Shown here piece by piece: positions 34,373 through 43,837 of a stretch of 64,000 nt of DNA (its first letter is position 1; every line of letters begins with the position of its first letter). This stretch comes from Palsa-360 sp963719875 (GTDB lineage: Bacteria; Acidobacteriota; Terriglobia; Acidiferrales; UBA7541). Made by a program: the position numbers and the translations under genes. The notes beneath the pieces were generated by a model. It was given only the letters and a program-made list of their open reading frames with translations. It ran no database searches and was not told the origin of the DNA. The stretch lies in NCBI GenBank assembly GCA_963719875.1, contig CAVRDJ010000002.1, positions 3,162,001 to 3,226,000 on the forward strand, given 5' to 3'.

Positions 34373-36358
34373 ATGACTCGAATACGCATACTGCCGGAAA
34401 ACGTCGCGAACAAGATCGCCGCGGGCGAGGTGGTCGAGAGACCCGCGTCCGTTGTGAAAGAGTTGCTCGAAAACGCGCTGGACGCTGGGGCGCGGTCGAT
34501 TCGCGTGGAAGTCGAGTCGGGCGGGAAGCGGATGATTCGCGTGATCGACGACGGGAGCGGGATGATTCACGACGACGCGTTGCTCGCATTCGAGCGACAC
34601 GCGACATCGAAGCTGCGAACGGCCGACGATCTGCTCTCGATCGCGACGCTCGGGTTTCGCGGCGAAGCGCTGCCTTCGATCGCCGCGGTTTCGCGCCTAC
34701 TGCTGCAAACGCGCGCGACCGAGGAAGAAGAGGGAACGCGGGTCGAATTTGCGGGCGGAAAACTCGTCGGCGTGAATCCGGAGGGTCTTCCTTCGGGAAC
34801 GACGATCAGCGTGGCCGACCTTTTTTACTGCGTGCCTGCGCGGCGAAATTTCCTGAAGTCGGAAACGACGGAACTCGGCCACATCGCTTCGCTCGTCACG
34901 CACTACGCGCTCGCGCATCCCGACAAACAATTCGTATTAAAAACGCCGACGCAGGAAATCATCCATGCGACGGCCGTCGAGACGATGGCCGAGCGCGTGT
35001 ACCAGCTGTTTGGACGCCAGGCGCTCGACGAGTTGCTTGAACTTTTGCCGGTCCGCTCGCCCATGCGCGCCGCGATCACCGAGGCGGAGCTCACCAGCGA
35101 AGAGCACGCCGCGGAACTCGTCGTGCGCGGATTCGCTTCGCGGCCCGAAGTGCAGCGCGGCAATCGCAACGGCATTTATGTTTTTGTGAACAAGCGCCTG
35201 GTGCGCGACCGCCTGATCCTCCACGCGATTCACGAAGCCTACCGCAACGTGCTGCCGCCCGCGGTTTTTCCGGCGGTGCTGCTGTTTCTCGATTTGCCGG
35301 CCGAGGAAGTGGACGTGAACGTTCACCCGGCAAAAATCGAGGTGCGTTTCCGGCATCCCCAATTCGTGCACGACTTCACGCGCGATTCGATCCGCCAGGC
35401 GCTTTCGCGCGCGAGGCCGATCCCGAGCTTCGCCGGCGTCGCGCCGTCCGCCGCAAGCCCAGGAGAGCAGGGGAACGGCAACGCAGCCATCGCCGCCGTT
35501 GCGGGCGCGAACCAATCGGGCACAGGGTTGCCGCGCGCCGTCATTCCGCCAATGGGCGGGCCGTCCATGAGCGGACCCCCGGCGAGCGGATCGATGATGA
35601 ACACGGGGAGCGCGACCGGTGCGACGATTGCCGGAGATTTCGAATTGACGGGCGCGCCGATGCGGCCGGAGGCGCAGCGCTTCCGATTCGAAAGCGGCAT
35701 CGGGGCGGTTTCCGACGAATCCCTTTCCGAGAGCGCAGGGAACTTCAGTGAGGCTGAACCACGGGCAAGTGCGGGAAGCTTGACCGAACTCAAGCCGCTG
35801 GGGCAGGTGAATTCGAGCTTCATTGTGGCCGTCAACGGCGAAGGGTTGTGGATCATCGACCAGCACGTGGCGCACGAGCGGGTGCTGTTCGAACAACACC
35901 TGCGCGCACGGCGCGAGGGGCAATTGACAGGGCAGCGCCTCCTGGTACCGATGATGGTGGAGCTTTCGCCGCGGCAAATCGTGATTTTCGAACGCATCGC
36001 CGAGGAGCTGACCGCCAACGGCTTCGAAGTGGCGCAAATGGGGCCGCGCAGCGTGGCGATTCACGCCGCGCCGGCCGGAATCGCCACTTCAGACGCGGAG
36101 CGGCTGCTGATGGAAATTCTGGACGGCACCGAGCGCGAAAACGCGGCGATTTCGATGGATTCGCTGCAGGCGAAAATCGCCGCTTCGACCTCCTGCCATG
36201 CGGCGATCAAAGTGAACATGCCGCTCGACCAGAAAAAAATGGAGTGGCTGCTGGCGGAACTCGCGAAAACGGAAGCGCCGATGAGCTGCCCGCACGGGCG
36301 GCCGATCGTGTTGCGCTACTCGGTGCGCGAAATCGAGCGCGCGTTCAAGCGAATTTGA
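34373..36358 (+). CDS. mutL: DNA mismatch repair protein MutL (endonuclease type)
   Basis: A 661-residue MutL. The N-terminal GHKL ATPase is intact (IAAGEVVERPASVVKELLENALDA, DDGSGM, TLGFRGEALPSI). The C-terminal domain has the metal-dependent endonuclease motifs: DQHVAHERVLFE at 496-507 (DQHA-x2-E-x4-E with Ala changed to Val), ASTSCHAAIK and CPHGRP at about 640, so it should nick DNA itself, as in bacteria lacking MutH. A Pro/Gly/Ala-rich linker of about 100 residues (about 345-450) joins them. It ends 7 bp before the GTG of cmk. Confidence 0.96.
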   Translation: MTRIRILPENVANKIAAGEVVERPASVVKELLENALDAGARSIRVEVESGGKRMIRVIDDGSGMIHDDALLAFERHATSKLRTADDLLSIATLGFRGEALPSIAAVSRLLLQTRATEEEEGTRVEFAGGKLVGVNPEGLPSGTTISVADLFYCVPARRNFLKSETTELGHIASLVTHYALAHPDKQFVLKTPTQEIIHATAVETMAERVYQLFGRQALDELLELLPVRSPMRAAITEAELTSEEHAAELVVRGFASRPEVQRGNRNGIYVFVNKRLVRDRLILHAIHEAYRNVLPPAVFPAVLLFLDLPAEEVDVNVHPAKIEVRFRHPQFVHDFTRDSIRQALSRARPIPSFAGVAPSAASPGEQGNGNAAIAAVAGANQSGTGLPRAVIPPMGGPSMSGPPASGSMMNTGSATGATIAGDFELTGAPMRPEAQRFRFESGIGAVSDESLSESAGNFSEAEPRASAGSLTELKPLGQVNSSFIVAVNGEGLWIIDQHVAHERVLFEQHLRARREGQLTGQRLLVPMMVELSPRQIVIFERIAEELTANGFEVAQMGPRSVAIHAAPAGIATSDAERLLMEILDGTERENAAISMDSLQAKIAASTSCHAAIKVNMPLDQKKMEWLLAELAKTEAPMSCPHGRPIVLRYSVREIERAFKRI

Positions 36359-36365
36359 TATTCCC

Positions 36366-37052
36366 GTGAATGAAAAACTCATCATCGCCATCGATGGCCC
36401 GGTCGGATCGGGGAAGAGCACCGTCGCGCGGCGAGTGGCGGAGATGCTGGGTTACACGCATCTGGACAGCGGCGCGATGTACCGCGCGGTCGGGCTCAAA
36501 GCGTTGCGCGACGGGGTGCCGCTCGATTCGCCGGAACGTCTGGCAAAGTTAGCCGAAGCGGCGCGCATCGATCTCGTGCCGCGAGACGGGAAGTTGCTTG
36601 TCCTTCTCGATGGCGAAGACGTCACGGACGCGATTCGGACGCCGGACGTTTCCCACGCCGCGTCCGTAGTCGCTGTGGTGCCGGGCGTCCGGCATCCGAT
36701 GGTGGCCGAACAACGGCGCGCGGGCGAGCAGGGCCGAGTGGTGATGGAGGGGCGCGATATCGGATCGGTGGTGTTCCCGCACGCGGACTTGAAGATTTTT
36801 CTCGATGCTTCTCCCGAAGTGCGGGCCAGCCGCCGCCAGCGCGAACTGGAGGAAAAGGGCGAATCGCTGGAATTTGCGAGGGTCCTCGAGGGAGTGCACG
36901 AACGCGACCGGCGCGACCGCGAGCGCAAGATGTCGCCGCTCGTGCGCGCGGCGGATGCCGTGATCGTGGATAACACGGCGATGGATGCGGAGGAAACGGC
37001 GCGCGCGATTGTCCTGCTGGCGAAAGAAAAGGCGAGGGCGGCGGTGGGGTGA
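36366..37052 (+). CDS. cmk: Cytidylate kinase
   Basis: A 228-residue (d)CMP kinase. Seen: P-loop AIDGPVGSGKSTVARRVAEMLG, CMP-binding LDSGAMYRAVGLKAL, EGRDIGSVVFPHADLKIFLDA and the lid RRQREL/RDRRDRER. GTG 36366, 7 bp after the mutL stop, is the start that gives the canonical N-terminus. Probably co-transcribed with mutL. Confidence 0.95.
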   Translation: MNEKLIIAIDGPVGSGKSTVARRVAEMLGYTHLDSGAMYRAVGLKALRDGVPLDSPERLAKLAEAARIDLVPRDGKLLVLLDGEDVTDAIRTPDVSHAASVVAVVPGVRHPMVAEQRRAGEQGRVVMEGRDIGSVVFPHADLKIFLDASPEVRASRRQRELEEKGESLEFARVLEGVHERDRRDRERKMSPLVRAADAVIVDNTAMDAEETARAIVLLAKEKARAAVG

Positions 37053-37110
37053 GTGGTGATTAGTGACTGGTGACTGGTGATTCGTGACTCGTGATTTGTG
37101 ATTCGTGAAA
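37050..37110. repeat. Tandem GTGACTGGTGA / GTGATTCGTGA short repeats
   Basis: About seven degenerate units of 7-10 bp follow the cmk stop. They belong to the same family as 14330-14556 and 30936-30975. There is no spacer structure, so this is not a CRISPR. Confidence 0.7.
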
Positions 37111-37184
37111 GTCTGCAAGTCTGCTCGTTCTTCGATTTTCCGCGTTTGGATTCACGGCTTTTTACCTGAAGGAAGAAAACACTT

Positions 37185-38411
37185 TCAGCCGGCAACCGGA
37201 ACGCGGACATTGCGCCGGAGGGCCGTGGACCAATCCACCGCAGTGAGGTACAGCGCGGAAATCTGGTCTTCTTTCATTCCGGTCTTTGACGCGATCGCAC
37301 TGACATTTTCCCAATCCGCGCGTTCGTGGGCGATCGCGAGCTCCAGCAATTGCCAGTACAATCCTGTTCGCGCCTGCAACGCGTCCTTGATTTCGCCGCG
37401 CACCGGCAGCTCCGCCAGAATGGAATCGAGCGGCCGGTCGAGGATCGCGTCCATCACGGAGAGAAGCCCCATCATGAACAGGTCGTTCGCATGCCCGGCC
37501 ATTCCCGCGAGCGGAGCGAGCAACTCGCAGAATCGGCCACGGACGAGCGGCACGATCATCAATTCATCGGGTTTCCCATCGGCCAGCACGCCGACCGATA
37601 CCACCACGATCCATTTCCGGAGCTCGCGTTCGCCGAGCAGGGAAAGGGCGTGCGGGACGGAGTGGATTTCCGAGCGGAGGCCGAAGGCCGCGGAATTGAG
37701 GTAGCGCAGCAAGCGGAAGGTAAGGGAAGCTTCGTGCTTGATCTTGGAGGCCAGTTCCTGGATGTCGAATTCGGGAGCGGTCGCCGCGTGCAGGAGTTCG
37801 AGGTAGGCTAATTTGAAGGAAGGCAACGTGCGATGCTGCATGATTTCGGGGCGGCAGAAAAAGTAGCCCTGGAAGAGAGAGTATCCCATTTGCATGCCTG
37901 CCGCGTATTCCTCCTGGGTCTCCACTTTTTCGGCCAGCATGCGTATATTTTTTCCTGCGTACCGGGAAACAATCGCGTGTTGTTCCTTTCGGCCGGTGAG
38001 GCGGAAATCCACCTTGAGGATGTCCGCGAAAGCAACCAAAGGTTCCCAAGCGGGAGAATCCACGAAGTCATCGAGAGCAATCGTATATCCCGCCTTCTTC
38101 AGGCGCCGGCAGGCTTCGATTACTTCCTGGTCGGGTTTGACGGTTTCGAGAATTTCGATCACCACCGATTTGGGCGGGAAAAGAGAAACAAAGTCCCGGA
38201 GGAGAAAATCGCGGGGACAGTTGATGAACATGAGGTGCCCGGCGGTAATTTTCTCAAAACCGATCAGGAAGGAGGTATCCAGGAGGGAAGTCGATGCCAG
38301 CTCGAGATCCAAGCCATCGCAAGAGTTCTGAATGCCATTGCGAAAAAGGAGTTCGTAGGCGAACAATTCACGCGCGCGATTCAGGATGGGCTGGCGAGCC
38401 AGATATTTCAT
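37185..38411 (-). CDS. EAL-HDOD domain protein (YuxH-like)
   Basis: A 408-residue signalling protein. N-terminal EAL-type domain about 1-200 with YELLFR (Glu20), FINCP, VIEILE, IALDDFV, LKVDF, EKVET and QGYFFCRP; most metal and catalytic positions can be traced, but the loop-6 DDFGTG-like motif reads DDFVDS, so c-di-GMP phosphodiesterase activity is doubtful. C-terminal HDOD domain about 205-400 (LASKIKHEASLTFRLLRYLNSAAFG, HALSLLGERELRKWI). Such proteins often act in c-di-GMP or motility signalling through protein contacts. It lies downstream of rho on the same strand. Confidence 0.9.
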   Translation of the reverse strand: MKYLARQPILNRARELFAYELLFRNGIQNSCDGLDLELASTSLLDTSFLIGFEKITAGHLMFINCPRDFLLRDFVSLFPPKSVVIEILETVKPDQEVIEACRRLKKAGYTIALDDFVDSPAWEPLVAFADILKVDFRLTGRKEQHAIVSRYAGKNIRMLAEKVETQEEYAAGMQMGYSLFQGYFFCRPEIMQHRTLPSFKLAYLELLHAATAPEFDIQELASKIKHEASLTFRLLRYLNSAAFGLRSEIHSVPHALSLLGERELRKWIVVVSVGVLADGKPDELMIVPLVRGRFCELLAPLAGMAGHANDLFMMGLLSVMDAILDRPLDSILAELPVRGEIKDALQARTGLYWQLLELAIAHERADWENVSAIASKTGMKEDQISALYLTAVDWSTALRRNVRVPVAG

Positions 38412-38496
38412 TTAGGAACCCCTTCTCGATCGAAAAAATGCCGAAGACTTCGGCACTGACCCAAGATGGAAGGGGGAACGGAAACGCGCGAATTCT

Positions 38497-39765
38497 CTAG
38501 CTCGGGCTGGACATGGAAGCAAGAAACTCGGCGTTGGACTTCGATTTGGAGAGGCGTCCCAAGAGCAACTCCATGGCCTCGACCGGCGAGAGAGGATTCA
38601 GCACCTTGCGAAGCACCCACACGCGGTTGAGTTCATCGGGCGGCATCAGCAATTCTTCTTTTCGAGTGCCGGAACGATTGATGTCGATGGCCGGGAAGAT
38701 GCGCTTGTCCACCAGACGGCGGTCCAGGTTGATTTCCATGTTGCCGGTGCCCTTGAATTCCTCGAAGATCACGTCGTCCATGCGGCTGCCGGTATCAATG
38801 AGTGCCGTGGCGATAATGGTGAGCGAGCCGCCCTCTTCGACGTTTCGCGCGGCAGCGAAGAAACGCCGCGGGCGCTGCAGGGCGTTCGCGTCGATACCGC
38901 CCGAGAGGACCTTGCCTGAGGGCGGGGTAACAGCGTTGTAGGCGCGCGCGAGACGCGTGATCGAGTCGAGCAGGATCACCACGTCGCGCTTGTGTTCGAC
39001 GAGGCGCTTGGCTTTTTCGAGCACCATTTCCGCGACCTGGATGTGGCGCTGCGGCGGCTCGTCAAAGGTCGAGCTGATGACTTCGCCCTTTACCGTGCGC
39101 TGCATGTCGGTGACTTCTTCCGGCCGCTCGTCGATCAAAAGAACGATCAGGGCGACTTCCGGGTGATTGGAGGTCACCGAGTTGGCGAAAGCCTGCAGCA
39201 TCATGGTTTTTCCGGTGCGCGGCGGCGCGACGATCAAGCCGCGCTGTCCCTTTCCAACCGGGCAGAGCAGGTCCAGTACACGGCCGGTCAGGTTTTCGCG
39301 GGTCGTTTCCATTTTCAGACGGCCCTGGGGATAGAGGGGCGTCAAGTTGTCGAAGAAAATTTTGTTTCGCGCGACTTCGGGATCCTCAAAATTAACCGCC
39401 TCGACTTTGATCAACGCGAAATAGCGCTCGCCGTCTTTGGGGGGCCGGACCTGTCCCGAGACCGTGTCGCCGGTGCGCAGGTCGAACTTCCGGATTTGCG
39501 AGGGCGAGACGTAAATGTCGTCCGGGCCGGGGAGATAGTTGTACTCCGGCGCGCGCAGGAACCCGAAGCCGTCGGGCAGGCATTCCAGGACGCCTTCGGA
39601 GAAAATCAGGCCGTTCTTTTCCGTCTGGGCGCGCAGGATCTGGAAGATCAACTCTTGCTTGCGCATGCCGCTGGAGCCCGGGATGGCCAGGTCCTTGGCG
39701 ATTTTCGCCAGATCGGTAATATTCTTATCTTTCAGTTCCGCAAGACTAATGCTCATCGTTTTCAT
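38497..39765 (-). CDS. rho: Transcription termination factor Rho
   Basis: A 422-residue RNA helicase that ends transcription. Seen: N-terminal Rho_N (LAELKDKNITDLAKIAKDL), the RNA-binding cold-shock-like domain (GFLRAPEYNYLPGPDDIYVSPSQIRKF), Walker A VAPPRTGKTMMLQ, Walker B LIVLLIDERPEEV, and Q/R-loop elements (LDSITRLARAYN, SGGIDANALQRPRRFFAAARN). The length is standard. Either of two close ATGs (39765, 39756) could start it. Confidence 0.97.
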   Translation of the reverse strand: MKTMSISLAELKDKNITDLAKIAKDLAIPGSSGMRKQELIFQILRAQTEKNGLIFSEGVLECLPDGFGFLRAPEYNYLPGPDDIYVSPSQIRKFDLRTGDTVSGQVRPPKDGERYFALIKVEAVNFEDPEVARNKIFFDNLTPLYPQGRLKMETTRENLTGRVLDLLCPVGKGQRGLIVAPPRTGKTMMLQAFANSVTSNHPEVALIVLLIDERPEEVTDMQRTVKGEVISSTFDEPPQRHIQVAEMVLEKAKRLVEHKRDVVILLDSITRLARAYNAVTPPSGKVLSGGIDANALQRPRRFFAAARNVEEGGSLTIIATALIDTGSRMDDVIFEEFKGTGNMEINLDRRLVDKRIFPAIDINRSGTRKEELLMPPDELNRVWVLRKVLNPLSPVEAMELLLGRLSKSKSNAEFLASMSSPS

Positions 39766-39979
39766 TTCCTTAAGTTTCTATAGAGATAAGCCTGAAGCTC
39801 AGGCCGGGGTTGTACTGATCGGCGGACACCGGGCAGGTGTGATTCGATATCCGACCGGGTTAGCCAAACTGGAAATTCAAATCATGGGTGATACGAATTA
39901 CAGCCGCGTCCTGCATCCCAAAGCACCCCGCTGACTGATTCTTGTGCGTTTCATGGGGACGGAGGAGCCGAGGTTTCCC

Positions 39980-42388
39980 TCAATTGGTCAATTCTTGATC
40001 GCTTTCGGTTTCTGTTTCAAACTTCGCCGCCACTTCCGGGACTGCGTCGAGCGTTGCGGGTGTCAGGGGCCGTTCCAATGCGATTTCCAGAACTTGGTCC
40101 ATGCTCTCGACGAACCGTAGGGTCAGGTCGGCCTGTATTTCCGCCGGGATGTCAGCCAAATCCTTTTCGTTGTCTTTCGGCAGAATCACCGTGCGGATTC
40201 CGACCCGGTGAGCCGCCAGCAACTTTTCCTTCATGCCGCCGATCGGGAGCACTTTGCCGCGGAGCGTGATTTCGCCCGTCATGGCCACATCGCAGCGCAC
40301 TGGAATGAGCGTGAGGGCGCTCACGATGGAAGTGGCGATTGTGATTCCTGCCGAGGGACCGTCCTTGGGGATCGCGCCTTCGGGAACGTGCATGTGGATG
40401 TCGAGGTGGCGGTAAAAATCGCGCGGCAGGCCAAAGGTTGCGGTGCGGGACCGCACATAGCTCATCGCCGCCTGGGCCGACTCCTGCATGACGTCGCCAA
40501 GCTTGCCGGTCAGCGTCAGGCGCCCCTTGCCCTGCATGATCGTGGCTTCGGTGGAGAGCACCGAACCGCCGACCTCGGTCCAGGCAAGACCCGTGGTGAG
40601 GCCGACTTCGTTCTTCTTTTCGGCCCAAATTTCCCGGTACTTGATAACTCCCAAAAATTCGCCGACGCCTTCAGGCGCGACATTGATCGAGTACTGCTTA
40701 CCATCCTTCACTACACGCCGCGCGACCTTGCGGCAGATGCTGGAGATTTCGCGCTCCAGGCTGCGCACACCGGCTTCATGCGTGTAATGCCGGATGATGT
40801 GCGCGATGGCTTCGTCCGTGAAGGTGAGGTTGGTTTCCGTGAGGCCCGCGGCTTCGCGCGACTTGCGCACCAGGAAGCGCTTGGCGATCTGCGCCTTCTC
40901 GGCCTCCGTATAGCCCGGAATGCGCAGGATTTCCATGCGGTCCTGCAGGGGCTGGGGAATCGTGTGCAAGACGTTGGCGGTGCAGACGAACATCACTTTC
41001 GAGAGATCGTACTCGACATCGAGGTAGTGGTCGGTGAAGGAGTGGTTCAATTCCGGGTCCAGGACCTCCATGAGCGCCGCCGACGGGTCGCCGCGGAAGT
41101 CGGTGGACATCTTGTCCACTTCGTCGAGCACAAAAATCGGATTGATCGTTCCGGCCTTTTTCATCATCTGGATGATCTGGCCGGGCAGCGCGCCGATATA
41201 GGTGCGGCGGTGGCCGCGGATTTCCGCTTCGTCGCGCACGCCGCCGAGAGAGACGCGAATGAATTTTCGTCCCGTGGCGCGCCCGATGGACATGGCCAGG
41301 GAAGTTTTGCCGACGCCCGGAGGCCCGACAAAACACAGGATCGACCCGCGGGGATTTTTCACCAGCTGGCGCACGGCGAGGAATTCCAGGATGCGCTCCT
41401 TGATCTTTTCGAGCCCGTAGTGATCCTCTTCGAGAATCTTTTCCGCGAGTGAGATGTCGCGAATTTCCTTCGATCTTTTTTTCCAGGGCACGGCGAGCAG
41501 CCAGTCCAGGTAATTCCGGCTCACGGTGGATTCCGCGGACATCGGCGGCATCATTTCGAGGCGCTTTAATTCCTGCGTGGCCTTCTCGAGGGCGTCCTTG
41601 GGCATGCCCGAGGTATCGATTTTCTTTTTCAGATCTTCGAGTTCGTTCTTCTCGCCGCGTCCAAGTTCCTTGTGGATGGCCTTCAATTTTTCGTTGAGGT
41701 AATACTCTTTCTGGGCCCGCTCCATCTGGCGCTTCACGCGGGTGTTGATGTTGCGGTCGACGTTGAGCTTTTCGAGTTCGCTTTCCAGAATTTCGCCGAC
41801 GCGGGTCAAGCGGTCCAGGGGATCGAAATTTTCCAGGAGTTCCTGCTTTTCCTCGACGGGGATCTGCAGGTTCGACGCGATGGTGTCGGACAATTTCGCG
41901 GGGTCGTCGACGCGCGTCGCGGCGATCATGGTGTCGTAATTCAGGCTCTGCGAGAGCTTGACGTACTGTTCAAACAGGCCGGTGACCTTGGTGACCGCCT
42001 GCTCGATTTGCGGGGAAGGCTCGGCCTTATTGGGAATCACTTTCAGCGTGGCCCGGAAAAAACCTTCGTCGGTGGAAATTTGCACGGCCTTGGCGCGCTC
42101 GACGCCTTCCACCAGCACGCGCAGGTTTCCGTCCGGCAAGCGAACGCTTTGCACGATATTGGCCAGCGTGCCGACGGAATAGATTTCATCGGGCTTGGGA
42201 TCGTCGACGGAGGCATCGTGCTGGGTGGCGAGGAAAATCTTCTTGTCGGTGGCTAGCGCTTCTTCGAGGGCGCGCAGGGAACTTTCGCGTCCCACGATGA
42301 ACGGGTTCATCATCTGAGGGAAGATGACCAGGTCGCGCACCGGCATCATGGGCACGCGTTTCGATTCCGTCTTTTCTCGGTTGAACAT
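39980..42388 (-). CDS. lon: ATP-dependent protease Lon
   Basis: An 802-residue LonA protease. N-terminal substrate domain from PMMPVRDLVIFPQMMNPF; AAA domain with Walker A GPPGVGKTSLAMSIGR (about 360) and FVLDEVDKM; C-terminal protease domain with catalytic Ser in KDGPSAGITIATS and Lys in GGMKEKLLAAHR. It degrades damaged and regulatory proteins in the cytoplasm. It follows clpX by 82 bp on the same strand, within a protease cluster of tig, clpP, clpX and lon. Confidence 0.98.
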   Translation of the reverse strand: MFNREKTESKRVPMMPVRDLVIFPQMMNPFIVGRESSLRALEEALATDKKIFLATQHDASVDDPKPDEIYSVGTLANIVQSVRLPDGNLRVLVEGVERAKAVQISTDEGFFRATLKVIPNKAEPSPQIEQAVTKVTGLFEQYVKLSQSLNYDTMIAATRVDDPAKLSDTIASNLQIPVEEKQELLENFDPLDRLTRVGEILESELEKLNVDRNINTRVKRQMERAQKEYYLNEKLKAIHKELGRGEKNELEDLKKKIDTSGMPKDALEKATQELKRLEMMPPMSAESTVSRNYLDWLLAVPWKKRSKEIRDISLAEKILEEDHYGLEKIKERILEFLAVRQLVKNPRGSILCFVGPPGVGKTSLAMSIGRATGRKFIRVSLGGVRDEAEIRGHRRTYIGALPGQIIQMMKKAGTINPIFVLDEVDKMSTDFRGDPSAALMEVLDPELNHSFTDHYLDVEYDLSKVMFVCTANVLHTIPQPLQDRMEILRIPGYTEAEKAQIAKRFLVRKSREAAGLTETNLTFTDEAIAHIIRHYTHEAGVRSLEREISSICRKVARRVVKDGKQYSINVAPEGVGEFLGVIKYREIWAEKKNEVGLTTGLAWTEVGGSVLSTEATIMQGKGRLTLTGKLGDVMQESAQAAMSYVRSRTATFGLPRDFYRHLDIHMHVPEGAIPKDGPSAGITIATSIVSALTLIPVRCDVAMTGEITLRGKVLPIGGMKEKLLAAHRVGIRTVILPKDNEKDLADIPAEIQADLTLRFVESMDQVLEIALERPLTPATLDAVPEVAAKFETETESDQELTN

Positions 42389-42470
42389 GGGTTCGGTGGT
42401 TATCTTACTGCTCCTTGAGCGAATTTTTTATTCGCGGCGGGGTGTCCGCCGTGGCGGACACGCACCCGTA

Positions 42471-43721
42471 TTATCCGGCTTTTTCGAGCAACGTCCAATT
42501 GATCTCCCGGCTACGGACCATTTCGCCGGTCACGACGAATTCGCGGAGTTTGCGCTGGGCCGGTAGGTGGTACATGAGCTCGAGCATGAGGTCTTCCAGA
42601 ATCATGCGCAGTCCGCGGGCGCCGACCTTGCGCTGCATGGCGAGTTCCGCCACGGTTTCCAGGGCATCATCGGAAAACCGGAGGCGCACGTTCTCAAATT
42701 CAAACAGTCTCTGATATTGACGGATGAGCGCGTTTTTCGGTTCCGTCAGAATCTGCATCAGTGCGGCCTTGTCCAGATCGCCCAGGACGCCGACGACGGG
42801 CAGGCGGCCCACGAATTCGGGGATCAGGCCGTAGCGGATCAGGTCGGTAGGCTGGGCCTGGCTGAGCAGTTCGATGTTGCGGCGCTGTGCGGTGGTGGGC
42901 TGCGCATCGGTGTGAAAGCCAAGCGATTTCTGCCCGATCCGGCGTTCAATTGTTTTTTCCAGGCCCACGAAGGCGCCGCCGCAAATGAACAGGATATTGG
43001 TCGTATCGACGGGCGTAAATTCCTGGTGTGGGTGTTTGCGTCCGCCCTGCGGGGGAACGTTCGCGATGGTGCCTTCGAGAATCTTCAAGAGGGCTTGCTG
43101 CACGCCTTCGCCGGAGACATCGCGGGTGATGGACGGGTTTTCGTCCTTCTTGGAAATTTTGTCGATCTCGTCGATGTAGATGATCCCTTGCTGCGCCTTG
43201 GTGACGTCGCCGTCGGCCGCCTGCAAGAGCTTCAAGATGATGTTCTCGACGTCCTCGCCGACGTATCCCGCTTCGGTCAAGGTCGTGGCGTCCACGATGG
43301 CAAAGGGAACGTCCAGCATGCGCGAGAGCGTCTGCGCCAGTAGCGTTTTTCCTGTTCCGGTGGGGCCAATGAGAAGGATATTCGACTTGGTCAACTCCAC
43401 GTCGCCCGGCTGGCGGTTCAGGAAGATGCGCTTGTAGTGGTTGTAGACAGCGACGGCCAGCTTCTTTTTGGTTTTATCCTGGCCGATCACGTAGCCGTCG
43501 AGAAACGCTTTGATTTCCGGGGGGCGCGGCAGTCGCTTATTGACCGGATTCGCTTGTTCGCGCTTTTCTTCCTCGAGAATTTGTTCGCAGACGGTGACAC
43601 ACTCGTTGCAGATATAGGCGCGCGGGTAGTCCGAGGGCGAGCTGATCAACTTCTCGACCTGCTCCTGCGTCTTGTGGCAGAAGGAACAGCGCAGCGGTTC
43701 GTCAGTGCTGAGTTTTCTCAA
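42471..43721 (-). CDS. clpX: ATP-dependent Clp protease ATP-binding subunit ClpX
   Basis: A 416-residue AAA+ unfoldase. Seen: the N-terminal C4 zinc finger (LRCSFCHKTQEQV ... YICNECVTVCEQIL), Walker A GPTGTGKTLLAQTLSR, pore loop GYVGEDVEN, IIYIDEIDKI, the ClpP-binding IGF-like region, and sensor 2 (GARGLRMILEDLM). It feeds unfolded substrates to ClpP, encoded just upstream. Confidence 0.98.
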   Translation of the reverse strand: MRKLSTDEPLRCSFCHKTQEQVEKLISSPSDYPRAYICNECVTVCEQILEEEKREQANPVNKRLPRPPEIKAFLDGYVIGQDKTKKKLAVAVYNHYKRIFLNRQPGDVELTKSNILLIGPTGTGKTLLAQTLSRMLDVPFAIVDATTLTEAGYVGEDVENIILKLLQAADGDVTKAQQGIIYIDEIDKISKKDENPSITRDVSGEGVQQALLKILEGTIANVPPQGGRKHPHQEFTPVDTTNILFICGGAFVGLEKTIERRIGQKSLGFHTDAQPTTAQRRNIELLSQAQPTDLIRYGLIPEFVGRLPVVGVLGDLDKAALMQILTEPKNALIRQYQRLFEFENVRLRFSDDALETVAELAMQRKVGARGLRMILEDLMLELMYHLPAQRKLREFVVTGEMVRSREINWTLLEKAG

Positions 43722-43837
43722 CGGTGTGTCGCCCTCCGCGGGTCAAGAGAACTTATTCTCGCCTGCGGAATATTCTAGGCCCCTTTGCAGCTTCCGTACA
43801 CCGCCGCGTTTGTGTATTACTAACTGATTGGAACGCG

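Noticed and set aside
14330..37110. Short tandem repeats considered as CRISPR arrays
   Set aside because: Units are 7-10 bp, degenerate and without unique spacers; no cas genes are present.
40208..41452. 414-codon plus-strand frame opposite lon
   Set aside because: Antisense shadow of the intact Lon gene with no ribosome site or recognisable domain.
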